Below are positions 16,967 through 25,190 of a stretch of 64,000 bases of DNA, one piece after another. This DNA comes from UBA1724 sp051884615 (GTDB taxonomy: Bacteria; Verrucomicrobiota; Lentisphaeria; Oligosphaerales; Oligosphaeraceae), in assembly GCA_051884615.1 (NCBI GenBank), contig JBJEVT010000018.1, positions 110,863-174,862 on the forward strand. Direction: 5' to 3'. The notes under the pieces were generated by a model. That model worked only from the letters and a program-made list of their open reading frames with translations. It ran no database searches and was not told the origin of the DNA. Each line of letters opens with the position of its first letter. Position 1 is the first letter of the stretch. Made by a program: the position numbers and the translations under genes.

Positions 16967-17921
16967 CTCCCGGCCCCTTCGGCGCCTGGCTCTCCTGGGA
17001 CAAGGCTTCCTCCTCCTGATGGCGGGAATCTTCTCGGCGTCCCTCCGTGCCCAGGAGACGGCCGCTCTTTGGCCCTCCCCCGGGGAATGGCGGGAGGGGC
17101 TCCTCTCCCTGGGGGCGTCCCCGGAATTTTGCCAGCGGCTGCTGGCGGAGGAGGGAACCCGGGAGGCGTTTCTCCGCAACGGAATCTGGGGCGGCCTGGA
17201 GCCGGGGGAGGAGGAGCTGGCGGCGCTGACCCGGCGGGTGCTGGAGGAACTCTCCACCGCCTCTCCCGGGAGCCGTCGCTTTGTCCTCCTCCAGGCGATG
17301 GGGGGACTTCTGTGGCAGGAGAGGCTCTTCCGGGAATGTCTCCGCTGCGGCAACGAGGGGAATCTGGAGACCTCCCTGCTCTTCCTGCGCCTCCGGTCCC
17401 TGCGAAATTTCCGGGACCGGTGGCCGGAAATGCCCGGGGGACGCCCCGGCGCCATCGTGGATTTCCTGCGGGACTGGCTCTCCTGCGACGACCAGTGGCA
17501 TCCCCTCCGGGAACCGTGGCAGCCGGGCGTCGCCGCCCGGCTCTCCTCCTCCCAGGAATTTCCCAGGAAGGAAAAGGAGACGGGGACGGTGGTGCCCCTG
17601 CCGGGGGAGGACGCCTCCCTGCCTTCCCCCCTCTGGCTCTGCTGGGAATGGGAACTCCCCGCCGCCCGGGGAGGCCGCTCCCCCCGGGGACTCTGGGTGC
17701 CTCCTCTGCCGGCGGGAAGCCGCCTTCTGGTGAATGGCAAGGAGTGGTCCGACGAACTGCCCGAGGGAAAATGCCTGATGATTCCCCTGGGGCTGGCGCA
17801 GGACTCCCCGCAGAAGGTGCGCCTTTCCCTCCTGTATCCCCCCCAGGCTCCCCGGAGTCTTCTCCCCATCCTGGCGATGGAGAAAAATCCGGCGCCGCCC
17901 GCGGAGGACACCTCTCCCTGA
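16944..17921 (+). CDS. Secreted protein of unknown function
   Basis: A 325-residue protein with a signal peptide (hydrophobic LALLGQGFLLLMAGIFSASL, cleavage probably after LRAQ at about 37). The next 120 residues are probably helical (WREGLLSLGASPEFCQRLL ... VLEELSTASPGSRR), and the C-terminal part is rich in Trp and Pro with beta character (LWLCWEWELPAARGG). The start lies inside the preceding membrane-protein gene, and a 15-base gap separates it from the following lipoprotein, so the three genes are probably one unit. No family recognised. Confidence 0.75.
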   Translation: MRTRPAPSSRPLRRLALLGQGFLLLMAGIFSASLRAQETAALWPSPGEWREGLLSLGASPEFCQRLLAEEGTREAFLRNGIWGGLEPGEEELAALTRRVLEELSTASPGSRRFVLLQAMGGLLWQERLFRECLRCGNEGNLETSLLFLRLRSLRNFRDRWPEMPGGRPGAIVDFLRDWLSCDDQWHPLREPWQPGVAARLSSSQEFPRKEKETGTVVPLPGEDASLPSPLWLCWEWELPAARGGRSPRGLWVPPLPAGSRLLVNGKEWSDELPEGKCLMIPLGLAQDSPQKVRLSLLYPPQAPRSLLPILAMEKNPAPPAEDTSP

Positions 17922-17936
17922 CAAGCCTCATCCGGA

Positions 17937-19565
17937 ATGAAAGTCGCCATGGAAGCGAAGGAACGGACATCTCTCTGGAGCCGGGGCGGGAGCGCCTTGG
18001 CGTTCCTGGGCCTCCTCTCCCTGCTGCTGACCGCCTGCGGAAAGAACGGCGCCTCCTCGGAAACAACCGCCCCCTCCCTCCGGGAGGAACCCGCCTCCTC
18101 CCGCCGGGAAATGCGCTGCGCCTCTCCCGTGGACGGCACGCCCATGACGGCGCGCCTCCACTTCCCCCCGGGCTATGACAACGCCCATCGCCGCCCCTTG
18201 ATCCTGGTGCTCCCCGGGGTGGCGTTCCCCGATTCCCCGCCCATGGGCGAGGCCATGGTGGCACGGTTGCTCTCCTGGCGTCCCGCCGGGGGAGGATGCC
18301 CCGAGAGCGTCCTGTGGGAGGACTGGGGCCGCATGCTGGAATATCTCCTGGACAACCTGCCGGCGGAGCGTCAGCGGGTCTATCTGGTGGGGCAGGGCAG
18401 AAGCGGGGTGGGCTTCGCCTGCCGCCATGCCCTGGAACTGACCGGGGGACGCCTGAGCTTCCCCGACGGGGCGCCCGAGGAGGAGTTCTCCCTGGAGGAG
18501 TTCCCCGTGTGCAATCTGACCAATCTCCCCCTCTGGCTGGAATTGCCCGCCTCCGGAGCCTCCCAGGGGGGACGTGCCCTGAAGGAATATTTGGAGACCC
18601 GGGAGGATGCCAGGGTGAATGCCCCGGTGCGCCTCCTGGAGAGCCCCGAGGAACAGCGCAGTCTTCTGGAGGCCTTCACCTGGCTCTCCCAACAGCGGGA
18701 TAATCCCGACTCCCTGGTCTGGGAGTGGAGAATGGGGGAGCCCTTCCCCGCCTGGTGGCTGACGGCGCAACGGCGTCAGGGACAGGGCGAGAGCTGCTTC
18801 CTCTCCGTCCAGCGGAAGCAGGAGCAGGGATGCTCCCGCCTGCAGATCCACACCCGGGGAATCTCCCGCCTGGCCCTCCAGACCAACGAGGCGGGCTTCG
18901 CCCGGGGCAAGCCCATCGTGTTCCAGGTGGACGACGTCCGCATGGGCCTCTCTCCCCAGCGGGGCTGGGTGGCATGGGAACGGGAAGGGGAAGGGGAGGC
19001 GTCCTGGAGACTGGAAGGCACCCAGGACCCCCCGGTTCTCTGCCCGGAACAGGAATGGGCAACCCTCCAGTCTTTCCTGACCCGGCCCGCGGTCCTGGTG
19101 GTGGGCACCTCCGTACCCGAGCACGCAGCCTTCTGGGAGGCGGCTGCCCAGTGGTTCTCCCAGGAATGGGAACGCCGCACCGGCACCCCCATCCCCATCC
19201 GGCAGGATACCGGGGTGACGGCGGCGGATATGCGGGAACGCCGGCTGATTCTCCTGGGAAATGTGGAGGAAAACCGGCTCGCCGAGGAATTGCTGGCACA
19301 GAATCCCTCCTTCCTCCGTCGACTCTTCCAAAAACTGGAGAACGATGAACGCACCGGGGAAAACACCCTGGCTCTGACACTCTGCCCCGCTGATTCCCTC
19401 CTGCCCGGCACCCTGGCGCTCCTGGCCGTTGCCAACGCCCCCGAAGCCATCCCCCGCGTCCTCCCCTATCTCCTCCAGAAGGAAACCCAACAGGGACAAT
19501 TCCTCCTGGCTACGCCGCAGCGAACGCTCCACGGACGATTCTCCCGGGATTGGAAAATCCCCTGA
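17937..19565 (+). CDS. Lipoprotein with alpha/beta-hydrolase-like N-terminal domain
   Basis: A 542-residue lipoprotein: signal peptide with lipobox LLTAC (Cys at about 34). Residues about 60-170 look like the first half of an alpha/beta hydrolase as found in PHB-depolymerase/prolyl-oligopeptidase-like esterases: HFPPGYDNAHRRPLILVLPG, then a long helix, then RVYLVGQGRSGVGFACRHAL in the place of the nucleophile elbow. That elbow reads GQGRSG rather than GxSxG and no clear Asp/His pair is seen, so it may be catalytically dead. The rest (about 200-542) is not recognised. Cotranscribed with the secreted protein upstream; followed by a composite repeat. Confidence 0.68.
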   Translation: MKVAMEAKERTSLWSRGGSALAFLGLLSLLLTACGKNGASSETTAPSLREEPASSRREMRCASPVDGTPMTARLHFPPGYDNAHRRPLILVLPGVAFPDSPPMGEAMVARLLSWRPAGGGCPESVLWEDWGRMLEYLLDNLPAERQRVYLVGQGRSGVGFACRHALELTGGRLSFPDGAPEEEFSLEEFPVCNLTNLPLWLELPASGASQGGRALKEYLETREDARVNAPVRLLESPEEQRSLLEAFTWLSQQRDNPDSLVWEWRMGEPFPAWWLTAQRRQGQGESCFLSVQRKQEQGCSRLQIHTRGISRLALQTNEAGFARGKPIVFQVDDVRMGLSPQRGWVAWEREGEGEASWRLEGTQDPPVLCPEQEWATLQSFLTRPAVLVVGTSVPEHAAFWEAAAQWFSQEWERRTGTPIPIRQDTGVTAADMRERRLILLGNVEENRLAEELLAQNPSFLRRLFQKLENDERTGENTLALTLCPADSLLPGTLALLAVANAPEAIPRVLPYLLQKETQQGQFLLATPQRTLHGRFSRDWKIP

Positions 19566-19589
19566 AACAACGCTCTGCGGAGACAGGAG

Positions 19590-19665
19590 GGCGCTGCCGC
19601 TTCAACACAGAGCACACGGAACGCCCGGCACCGCCGGGCGGCACAGATGATACAGAGGGCGGAAG
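19590..19665 (+). repeat. CACAGAG-type repeat fragment
   Basis: Contains GCGCTGCCGCTTCAACACAG followed by AGCACACGGA, the core of the unit at 8623, then CGGCACCGCCGGGCGGCACA and GATGATACAGAGGGCGGAAG leading into the hairpin module. One unit only, with a different middle from the nusG copy. Confidence 0.75.
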
Positions 19666-19699
19666 GCGGGGGCGTTTCGGCATCCGGTTCCGTCAGCCT

Positions 19700-19806
19700 T
19701 GTTGTTCCCGGTTCCGCCTCCGGGGAGAGAATGCCCTGTTGGGCACCCCTCCCCGGCATGCGTCCCCGGGACCAACTTCCCGGGGGGGGAGCCCCGCCCA
19801 GGAACG
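19700..19806 (+). repeat. Two-hairpin module, copy B
   Basis: TTGTTCCCGGTTCCG lead, then hairpin 1: GGGGA (19722-19726) with TCCCC (19750-19754) and GCCC (19733-19736) with GGGC (19741-19744), loop TGTT. Hairpin 2 is imperfect: TTCC (19777-19780) with GGAA (19801-19804) and G runs with CCCC (19792-19795), followed by CGCCCCCC. Best read alongside copies A, C and D. Confidence 0.65.
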
Positions 19807-19868
19807 CCCCCCGCTGCTCTATCCTGGATTTCTCGCCCCCCCGCTGCTCTATCCTGGATTTCTCGCCC

Positions 19869-19918
19869 CCTAGGGCATCTAGGACATCTAGGACATCTAG
19901 GACATCTAGGACATCTGC
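19869..19918. repeat. CTAG array
   Basis: Five 10-base units of the form CTAGGACAT (first CTAGGGCAT), giving CTAG every 10 bases from 19871. The most regular of the CTAG arrays in the window. Confidence 0.85.
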
Positions 19919-20024
19919 CCCTCTGGCTTCCCCTTGGGACCGACTGTCCTGTCCGGACAAGCCCGTCCGGAACGCCGCCTGTTCTTTTTGGGGGAAAGCA
20001 AACTCCCCGGATCTTCCTGGATTT

Positions 20025-20061
20025 TCTAGCCCCTCTAGCCCCTCTAGAACATCTAGATTTC
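20025..20061. repeat. CTAG array, second
   Basis: Four CTAG motifs in units CTAGCCCCT, CTAGCCCCT, CTAGAACAT, CTAG. Unit sequence differs from the array at 19869, but the spacing is alike. Confidence 0.75.
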
Positions 20062-20154
20062 TTTGCCCCTGGAAATGACAGGTTTGTTTTTTTGGGGGGG
20101 CGCCTCGTATGATATTATTTATAAATATTTTATATGCAATAGCTTATAACATGG

Positions 20155-20227
20155 AGCCAGAAGCCGGAATCGAACCGGCGACCGCCTGATTACAAGTCAA
20201 GTGCTCTACCAGCTGAGCTATTCTGGC
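20155..20227 (-). tRNA. tRNA-Thr (anticodon TGT)
   Basis: On the minus strand: acceptor GCCAGAA/TTCTGGC, D arm TAGCTCAGCTGGTAGAGC, anticodon stem CTTGA/TCAGG with loop CTTGTAA (anticodon TGT), T arm CGCCGGTTCGATTCCGGC. CCA is encoded at 20152-20154. Confidence 0.96.
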
Positions 20228-20311
20228 GCATTGCGGAAGCTGGGTTAATTTACCTCGTTGTCTTCAATCTTCCAACCTGGCTCCCGGTACCTTTCCTGCC
20301 CCTGTCCTGTC

Positions 20312-22078
20312 ATGCGCTTCTTTCTGCTTTTCCTGTGGTGTTCCGTCCTGGCTTATTCTCTTCCCTTGCAGGAGTATCGGATTGCGGTGATTCCGGAGGC
20401 GACGTTGGCGGAGAGGACGGCTGCGGAGGAGTTGCAGAGTTTTCTGGCGCAGTGCAGCGGGGTGACGTTGCCGATACTGACCTATGAGGAGGGGTTAGAG
20501 GGGCCGTTGTTTGTGGTGGGTCCCAGCGAGGAGGGGTTGCGTCTTTCGGGGCATTGGGGGGTAGGGGAGTTGAAGCCGGACCAGATTGTTCTTCAGAGCG
20601 AGGGGGAGCGGTTGCATCTCTTTGGGGCACGTCCCCGGGGCACTCTTTATGCGGTTTATGAATTTTTGGAGGAGAGCGTAGGGATATTGTGGCTATCGGC
20701 GGAGGTCACGGTGTTGCCCCGCCTTTCTCCCTCCTGGGAGGTGCCGGCATGGGAAACCCAATACGCCCCTCCCCTCTACGTGAGATCCGTGCAGACGGCG
20801 GTGAACGGAAACGACCCTGCCTTCTTCTCCCACCTGCGGCACAATGGCTTCTTCCAACCCGCCGACCCTCGGTACGGAGGATTCCGGGATCTCTCTTTCC
20901 GCCTCTTCGTCCATACCTTCGAACAACTCCTCCCGCCAAAAAAATACTTTTCCCAACATCCCGAATGGTATGCCTACCGTCGGGACCCCTTCCAGAAGGC
21001 GGGACGAAAAGCCAACGCCCAGCTCTGTCTCACCAATGGGGAAATGCGCCAAGAGCTGGTGAAGAATGCCCTGGAGTCCCTGCGGGAGGATAGCAACGTG
21101 GGGTTTATCTCCATCAGCCAGAATGACAACGTCCGGTTCTGCCAATGCGCCGATTGCGAGGCCCGGATGGCGGAATTGGGAAGCATCACAGATCTCTATC
21201 TGGAGCTGGTCAACCAGGTGGCGGAGGCGGTGTCCCTGGAATTTCCCAAGGTCATGGTGGAGACCCTGGCCTACCGCTTCACCCGCCATCCTCCCAAGAC
21301 CATCCGGCCCCGGGAGAATGTGGTGATCCGGGTGTGCACCATCGAGGCGGCCAGCTTTCAGAACTTGACCAGCCCCGGCCCTAATTCCCAGCTCTACGAG
21401 GATATGACGGGCTGGGCGCCTTTGGCGCGGCAAATGATGGTATGGGACTATACCACGGTCTTCCGCAAATATTGGCAGCCCCATCCCAATTGGGAGACTC
21501 TGGGGCCCAATCTCCGATTCTTCCGGGATTGCGGGGCCATCTCCGTCTTTGAGCAGAATGGGAGCGGGCCGGGGGGAGGGAAGGCCGCAGATCTTCCGGA
21601 ATTGCGAAACTGGCTCCTGTCCAAATTGATGTGGAATCCCGATCGGGATACCTGGAGCCTGATCGAGACCTTCATCCGCCCCTACTACGGACCGGGGGCC
21701 GATTTCATCCGAAAGTATCTCCAAACCACCATCCGCTTGGCCAAGGGAAGCGATAATTGCTATACCACCACCACTCTGGGGTGGCTGCCGGACCAGATTC
21801 TCCGGGAACTGTGGTGGGAAGGAGAGAGCCTCTACCAGGAGTTCAAGGAGGATGCCACCTATGGCAGTCGCCTCATGGCCGCCGTCCTTCCCCTGGCCAT
21901 GAGCGCCATGGAACGGGGCTTTCTGCCTCCTTCCTTCTGGTCCTTCTCAGAGTATGCCGACGAATTGGTGCGACGTCTCCATTCCCTGGGGATCTTCTCC
22001 TTGACCGAACATGCGTCTGCCCCGGGACATACGCCGGAGTTGTGGCGCAAGGGACTCTCCCTGCCCAAAGTTCCGTGA
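20312..22078 (+). CDS. DUF4838 domain secreted protein (glycosidase-like)
   Basis: Predicted exported protein of 588 residues. Signal peptide MRFFLLFLWCSVLAYSLPL is followed by an alpha-glucuronidase-N/hexosaminidase-N-like domain (about 20-125: AERTAAEELQSFLAQCSGVT, LHLFGARPRGTLYAVYEFLE, GILWLSAEVTVLP). The rest matches the DUF4838 pattern, with HPEWYAYR, LCLTNGEMRQEL, SISQNDNVRFCQCADC with three cysteines, and LAYRFTRHPPKTIRPRENVV. Such proteins are frequent in polysaccharide-degrading Lentisphaerota and Bacteroidota, but no activity is established. I prefer ATG 20312 over an upstream TTG because the signal peptide starts there. Confidence 0.82.
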   Translation: MRFFLLFLWCSVLAYSLPLQEYRIAVIPEATLAERTAAEELQSFLAQCSGVTLPILTYEEGLEGPLFVVGPSEEGLRLSGHWGVGELKPDQIVLQSEGERLHLFGARPRGTLYAVYEFLEESVGILWLSAEVTVLPRLSPSWEVPAWETQYAPPLYVRSVQTAVNGNDPAFFSHLRHNGFFQPADPRYGGFRDLSFRLFVHTFEQLLPPKKYFSQHPEWYAYRRDPFQKAGRKANAQLCLTNGEMRQELVKNALESLREDSNVGFISISQNDNVRFCQCADCEARMAELGSITDLYLELVNQVAEAVSLEFPKVMVETLAYRFTRHPPKTIRPRENVVIRVCTIEAASFQNLTSPGPNSQLYEDMTGWAPLARQMMVWDYTTVFRKYWQPHPNWETLGPNLRFFRDCGAISVFEQNGSGPGGGKAADLPELRNWLLSKLMWNPDRDTWSLIETFIRPYYGPGADFIRKYLQTTIRLAKGSDNCYTTTTLGWLPDQILRELWWEGESLYQEFKEDATYGSRLMAAVLPLAMSAMERGFLPPSFWSFSEYADELVRRLHSLGIFSLTEHASAPGHTPELWRKGLSLPKVP

Positions 22079-22116
22079 GAGGGCGCCCGCAGGGAGGGGG
22101 GGAGCCCCTTGGTGTC

Positions 22117-22869
22117 TCAGGGAGCCGGGGCTTCCGGAGGGGCTGGGGGGGCGAAGCGTTGCTGGAGGGCGTTCCAGGCCAGGAAGAGGAGGGCGGCCAC
22201 GAGCCAGGCCAGGAAGAAGGAGACCAGATTGTGGCTGAAGAAGTGATTCCCGTCCATGGTGTGGCAGAGCCCCATGAATCCTCCTAGGGTGGCGGCTAGA
22301 GCAAATCCCCACCGGCGTTTGCGGCGCTCCTGGGGACAAAAGGCCAGTCCCATGAGGGAGAAGCCTCCGCTGGCGTGACCGGCGGGCCATCCGTGGTAGC
22401 GTTTGCCATTGGGTTCCCGGGAGGTGCGGAAGGCCTGGAGGAGGGAGCGTTTGGGGAGAGTGCCGCCGTATTGGGCCAGTTTCTTGGGGTAGGGCATGCT
22501 GTTGTGGGATTTCAGGTTGGCCACCAGAGTGGGGATGGTGAGCATGCACAGGAGGACATAGGCGCGTCGCCAGGGGAAGCGCCGATGTTTGCAGAGGGTC
22601 CAGAGAGAGGAGAGGAAGAGGAGGGCGGCGAAGAGGCCGATGAGGCGGACAGGGATGGTGTAGTAGACCAGCCCGAATCCCTGGTGCTTGTCCAGGGTCA
22701 GGAGCCATCCCCGTTCCGGGGAGTAGAAGAGAGATTGGAGTTGTTCGTCCCAGGGGGTAATTTCCGCCAGGAGGATGGTGAGACAGAGGAGGAGGAGAGG
22801 GATGGCCCAGGAGGTCCATCCCCGGAAGAGCCAGTCTTTGGCAGGAGCGGGGGTGTGGGGGGGGGCCAT
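22117..22869 (-). CDS. PAP2-family membrane phosphatase
   Basis: A 250-residue inner-membrane protein with about six hydrophobic segments and PAP2 phosphatase motifs: a first basic segment near KSHNSMPYPKKL, the second motif GWPAGHASGGFS (about 150-161) with the His-acid pair, and a third motif HTMDGNHFFSHNLV (about 200-213) of the GxHFxSH type. The usual Arg of the third motif is His here. It lies four bases downstream of an LTA-synthase-like transferase gene, suggesting joint work on lipid or lipid A phosphates. The preferred substrate is unknown. Confidence 0.82.
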   Translation of the reverse strand: MAPPHTPAPAKDWLFRGWTSWAIPLLLLCLTILLAEITPWDEQLQSLFYSPERGWLLTLDKHQGFGLVYYTIPVRLIGLFAALLFLSSLWTLCKHRRFPWRRAYVLLCMLTIPTLVANLKSHNSMPYPKKLAQYGGTLPKRSLLQAFRTSREPNGKRYHGWPAGHASGGFSLMGLAFCPQERRKRRWGFALAATLGGFMGLCHTMDGNHFFSHNLVSFFLAWLVAALLFLAWNALQQRFAPPAPPEAPAP

Positions 22870-22873
22870 GAGA

Positions 22874-24865
22874 TCAAGGGGTCTGGTAGGTCTTCAGGCG
22901 GTCCAGTTGCTTTTGATGCCGGAGACTGGAACCCTGATAATAGAAGATGGCTTTTTCCTCTTCCTTCTTGTCCTCGGGAGTGAGGTGGTCATCCACCGGG
23001 AGGAAGGGGGGAGTGAGAGCCCAGAAGGAGGTCTCCGCTTTTTTTCCGGGGGAGAGGGTGGTCAGCTCTCCCGTGGTGCCGTTGAGGAGTCCCAGATGCT
23101 GGAAGGTGCCAGGGAAGGCCCGTCCGCCATCGGGGGGCAGGAGGCGAACATCCAAGCCGAAGAAGGCGCTTTCGTAGGGCCATCCCAGGAGGGCCAGGAT
23201 GGTGGGGGTCAGGTCGATTTGGCTGCAGACGGCGTGAATTCTTTGAGGAGGAATCAGGAGGGGGTTGTAGATGAGGACGGGGATGTGGTATTTATCCAGG
23301 GGGAGGGCAGCCCGTCCGCTGGTGCTATGGCAGTGGTCGGCCAGAATCACGAAGAGGGTGTTGGGGAACCAGGGCTTGTTTCGGGCCTTCTCCAGATATT
23401 CTCCCAGGGCGTAGTCGCTGTATTCCACGGCGGCGAAGCGTCGGAATTGGGGAGCGGAAATGACCCCTTGGGGGAAGGTGTAGGGACGGTGATTGGAGGT
23501 GGTGAGGATGAATTGATGGAAGGGGACTTGGGCTTCCGTTTGGCGGTCTGCGTCATCCAGGGCCCATTGGAAGAGATCTTGGTCGCAGGAGCCCCAGGCA
23601 TTGGCGAAGGTCTTGGGGAGGGACAGGGGGGAGCGGGCATCCTGGACTTGGTATCCGTTGCCCTGGAAGAAGGCCTTCATGCCGTCAAACCGGCTGTCGC
23701 CCCCATAGAGGAAGGTATTGTGGTAGCCCTCTTTCTGGAAGATGTGGCCCAGAGAGAAATAGCCTTCGGGGTGGGGGCGTTTCACCAGGGATTGTCCGGG
23801 GGTGGGGGGGATGGAGAGCTGGATGGCTTCCAAGCCCCGGACGGTGCGGGTGCCCGAGGCGAAGCATCGTTCCCAGAGCATGCCCTCCTGGGCCAAGGCG
23901 TCCAGATTGGGGGTGAAGGACTTTTCGGGCTTTTCTCCCAGGCATCCGGTGAAGGCGGCAGAGAGGCTCTCCTCCAGGATGATGACCACATTCCATCGTT
24001 TCGGGCTGGGGGTTCCCGGGAGGGTGCGTCGGATGTCCAGAGTATCCTGGGTGAGAAAGCGTCCTCCGTCCTTTTGCAGTTCCTCTTTCAGGCGGGCGGA
24101 AGCTTCCCCGGGGGGCGTGGTGCGGTAGAACTGTTCGTATTTTAGGGCGTTGTGTCGGAAGGCGCGGGCGAAGGAGAGGAGTCCGTTGCCCGCCAGTTCG
24201 GCCTGGCAATGGTTGCCTCGGAAGAGGCGTGCCAGATCCTGGGGTGGGGCGAGGAAAGTGAGGAGGGTCAGGGTCAGGAGATAGGCGGCGAGGAAAAGGA
24301 GGCGTCGTCGGAAGGTGTCCCGTGCCCGAACCCATCGGGAGTAGAGTCGGCAGTAGCGTTGGATGAGCCAAGCGAGTCCCAGGGAGAGGGCGGCCATGGC
24401 CAGCAGGATTTGTCCCACGGGATAGGATTGCCAGATATTGCTGACCACCTCCGTGGTGTAGGCCAGATAATCCACGGCGATGAAGTTCAGGCGGGCCTGG
24501 AATTCGTTCCAGAAGAGGAGTTCCGCCGTGGCCAGGTAGAGGAGGAGAAAGAGATGGAGGGCAAGGACGCCCAGGCAGAGCCAGGAACGGAATTTCTTTC
24601 CGCCGCTGGGCAGCAGGGTCAGGAGCAGGGCTAGAGGAAGGAGCATCCAGTGGGCGGCCGCCAGATCGGAGAGGGCGCCGGCCAGGAAGACCAGGCATAG
24701 GAGGGGGAAGGACATTTCTAGTTCTCCCCAGGCCAGGCATGTGAGCCATAGCCGAGTCAGGAAGAAGCTCAACAGGGTAGCCCCTCCCAGCAACAACAAA
24801 CCCAAAAGCCCTCCGGGAAATTTCTTGGACAGCTTCTGAAAAAGGTAAAAAACGGTCTGGCTCAT
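22874..24865 (-). CDS. LTA synthase/phosphoethanolamine transferase-like sulfatase-fold protein
   Basis: A 663-residue inner-membrane transferase: about five N-terminal transmembrane helices (1-210), then a periplasmic alkaline-phosphatase/sulfatase-fold domain. Marks are NVVIILEESLSAAF with a metal-binding Glu, the FASGTRTVRGLEAI nucleophile region, FLYGGDSRFDGMKAFFQGNGY and VILADHCHST with metal-binding Asp/His. This is the LTA-synthase branch of the family; in Gram-negatives these enzymes usually transfer phosphoglycerol or phosphoethanolamine to envelope glycans or lipid A. ATG 24865 was preferred over a TTG 57 bases upstream. Coupled to the PAP2 gene. Confidence 0.82.
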   Translation of the reverse strand: MSQTVFYLFQKLSKKFPGGLLGLLLLGGATLLSFFLTRLWLTCLAWGELEMSFPLLCLVFLAGALSDLAAAHWMLLPLALLLTLLPSGGKKFRSWLCLGVLALHLFLLLYLATAELLFWNEFQARLNFIAVDYLAYTTEVVSNIWQSYPVGQILLAMAALSLGLAWLIQRYCRLYSRWVRARDTFRRRLLFLAAYLLTLTLLTFLAPPQDLARLFRGNHCQAELAGNGLLSFARAFRHNALKYEQFYRTTPPGEASARLKEELQKDGGRFLTQDTLDIRRTLPGTPSPKRWNVVIILEESLSAAFTGCLGEKPEKSFTPNLDALAQEGMLWERCFASGTRTVRGLEAIQLSIPPTPGQSLVKRPHPEGYFSLGHIFQKEGYHNTFLYGGDSRFDGMKAFFQGNGYQVQDARSPLSLPKTFANAWGSCDQDLFQWALDDADRQTEAQVPFHQFILTTSNHRPYTFPQGVISAPQFRRFAAVEYSDYALGEYLEKARNKPWFPNTLFVILADHCHSTSGRAALPLDKYHIPVLIYNPLLIPPQRIHAVCSQIDLTPTILALLGWPYESAFFGLDVRLLPPDGGRAFPGTFQHLGLLNGTTGELTTLSPGKKAETSFWALTPPFLPVDDHLTPEDKKEEEKAIFYYQGSSLRHQKQLDRLKTYQTP

Positions 24866-25190
24866 GGTGGTTTCCCAGGCAGAATGAAGGAGTTTCCTCC
24901 CCACGGGAGAGGAACAGTACAACTCTGCAACAAGAACATCGTCCTGTCGCCGTAATTAGAATATTGGCGGGAGATAGCGGAAATCCTGCCAAGGGATTAC
25001 CAAGTGGCAATGACGGGGAATTGTCTTTTTTGTCGTCCGGGGGGGAGGGAGGGGGGGAAAGTATCCTGGGGAAAGGGGGGGCGGAACCCGGAGGGCGAAT
25101 TATGCTATGCAGGTTTTCGTGTCTCGGGCGGTCTCCCGCCGTCCCTTTTTTTCTTTTTTCTCTCGGGCTTCTCCTGTCTTCCCCCATCCC
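24866..25190. other. Divergent intergenic region, nothing firm seen
   Basis: These 325 bases separate the divergent transferase and thiaminase genes and must hold both promoters. The 24940-25030 part is richer in A and T, with a T-rich run at about 25021-25033. No clear paired -35/-10 set, repeat or RNA structure could be supported. An open frame extends upstream from the thiaminase ATG but shows no signal peptide of its own. Confidence 0.4.

Larger units (their letters stand above)
19566..20154. other. Composite repeat region between lipoprotein gene and tRNA-Thr
   Basis: No gene is seen in these 589 bases. Order: a CACAGAG-type fragment (about 19590-19660), the two-hairpin module (19700-19806), two copies of CCCGCTGCTCTATCCTGGAT (19809 and 19839), a CTAG array (19869-19918), a further unique GC-rich stretch, a second CTAG array (20025-20061), and finally an AT-rich patch (about 20106-20150) before the tRNA. 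The module order is the same as after nusG. Confidence 0.7.
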
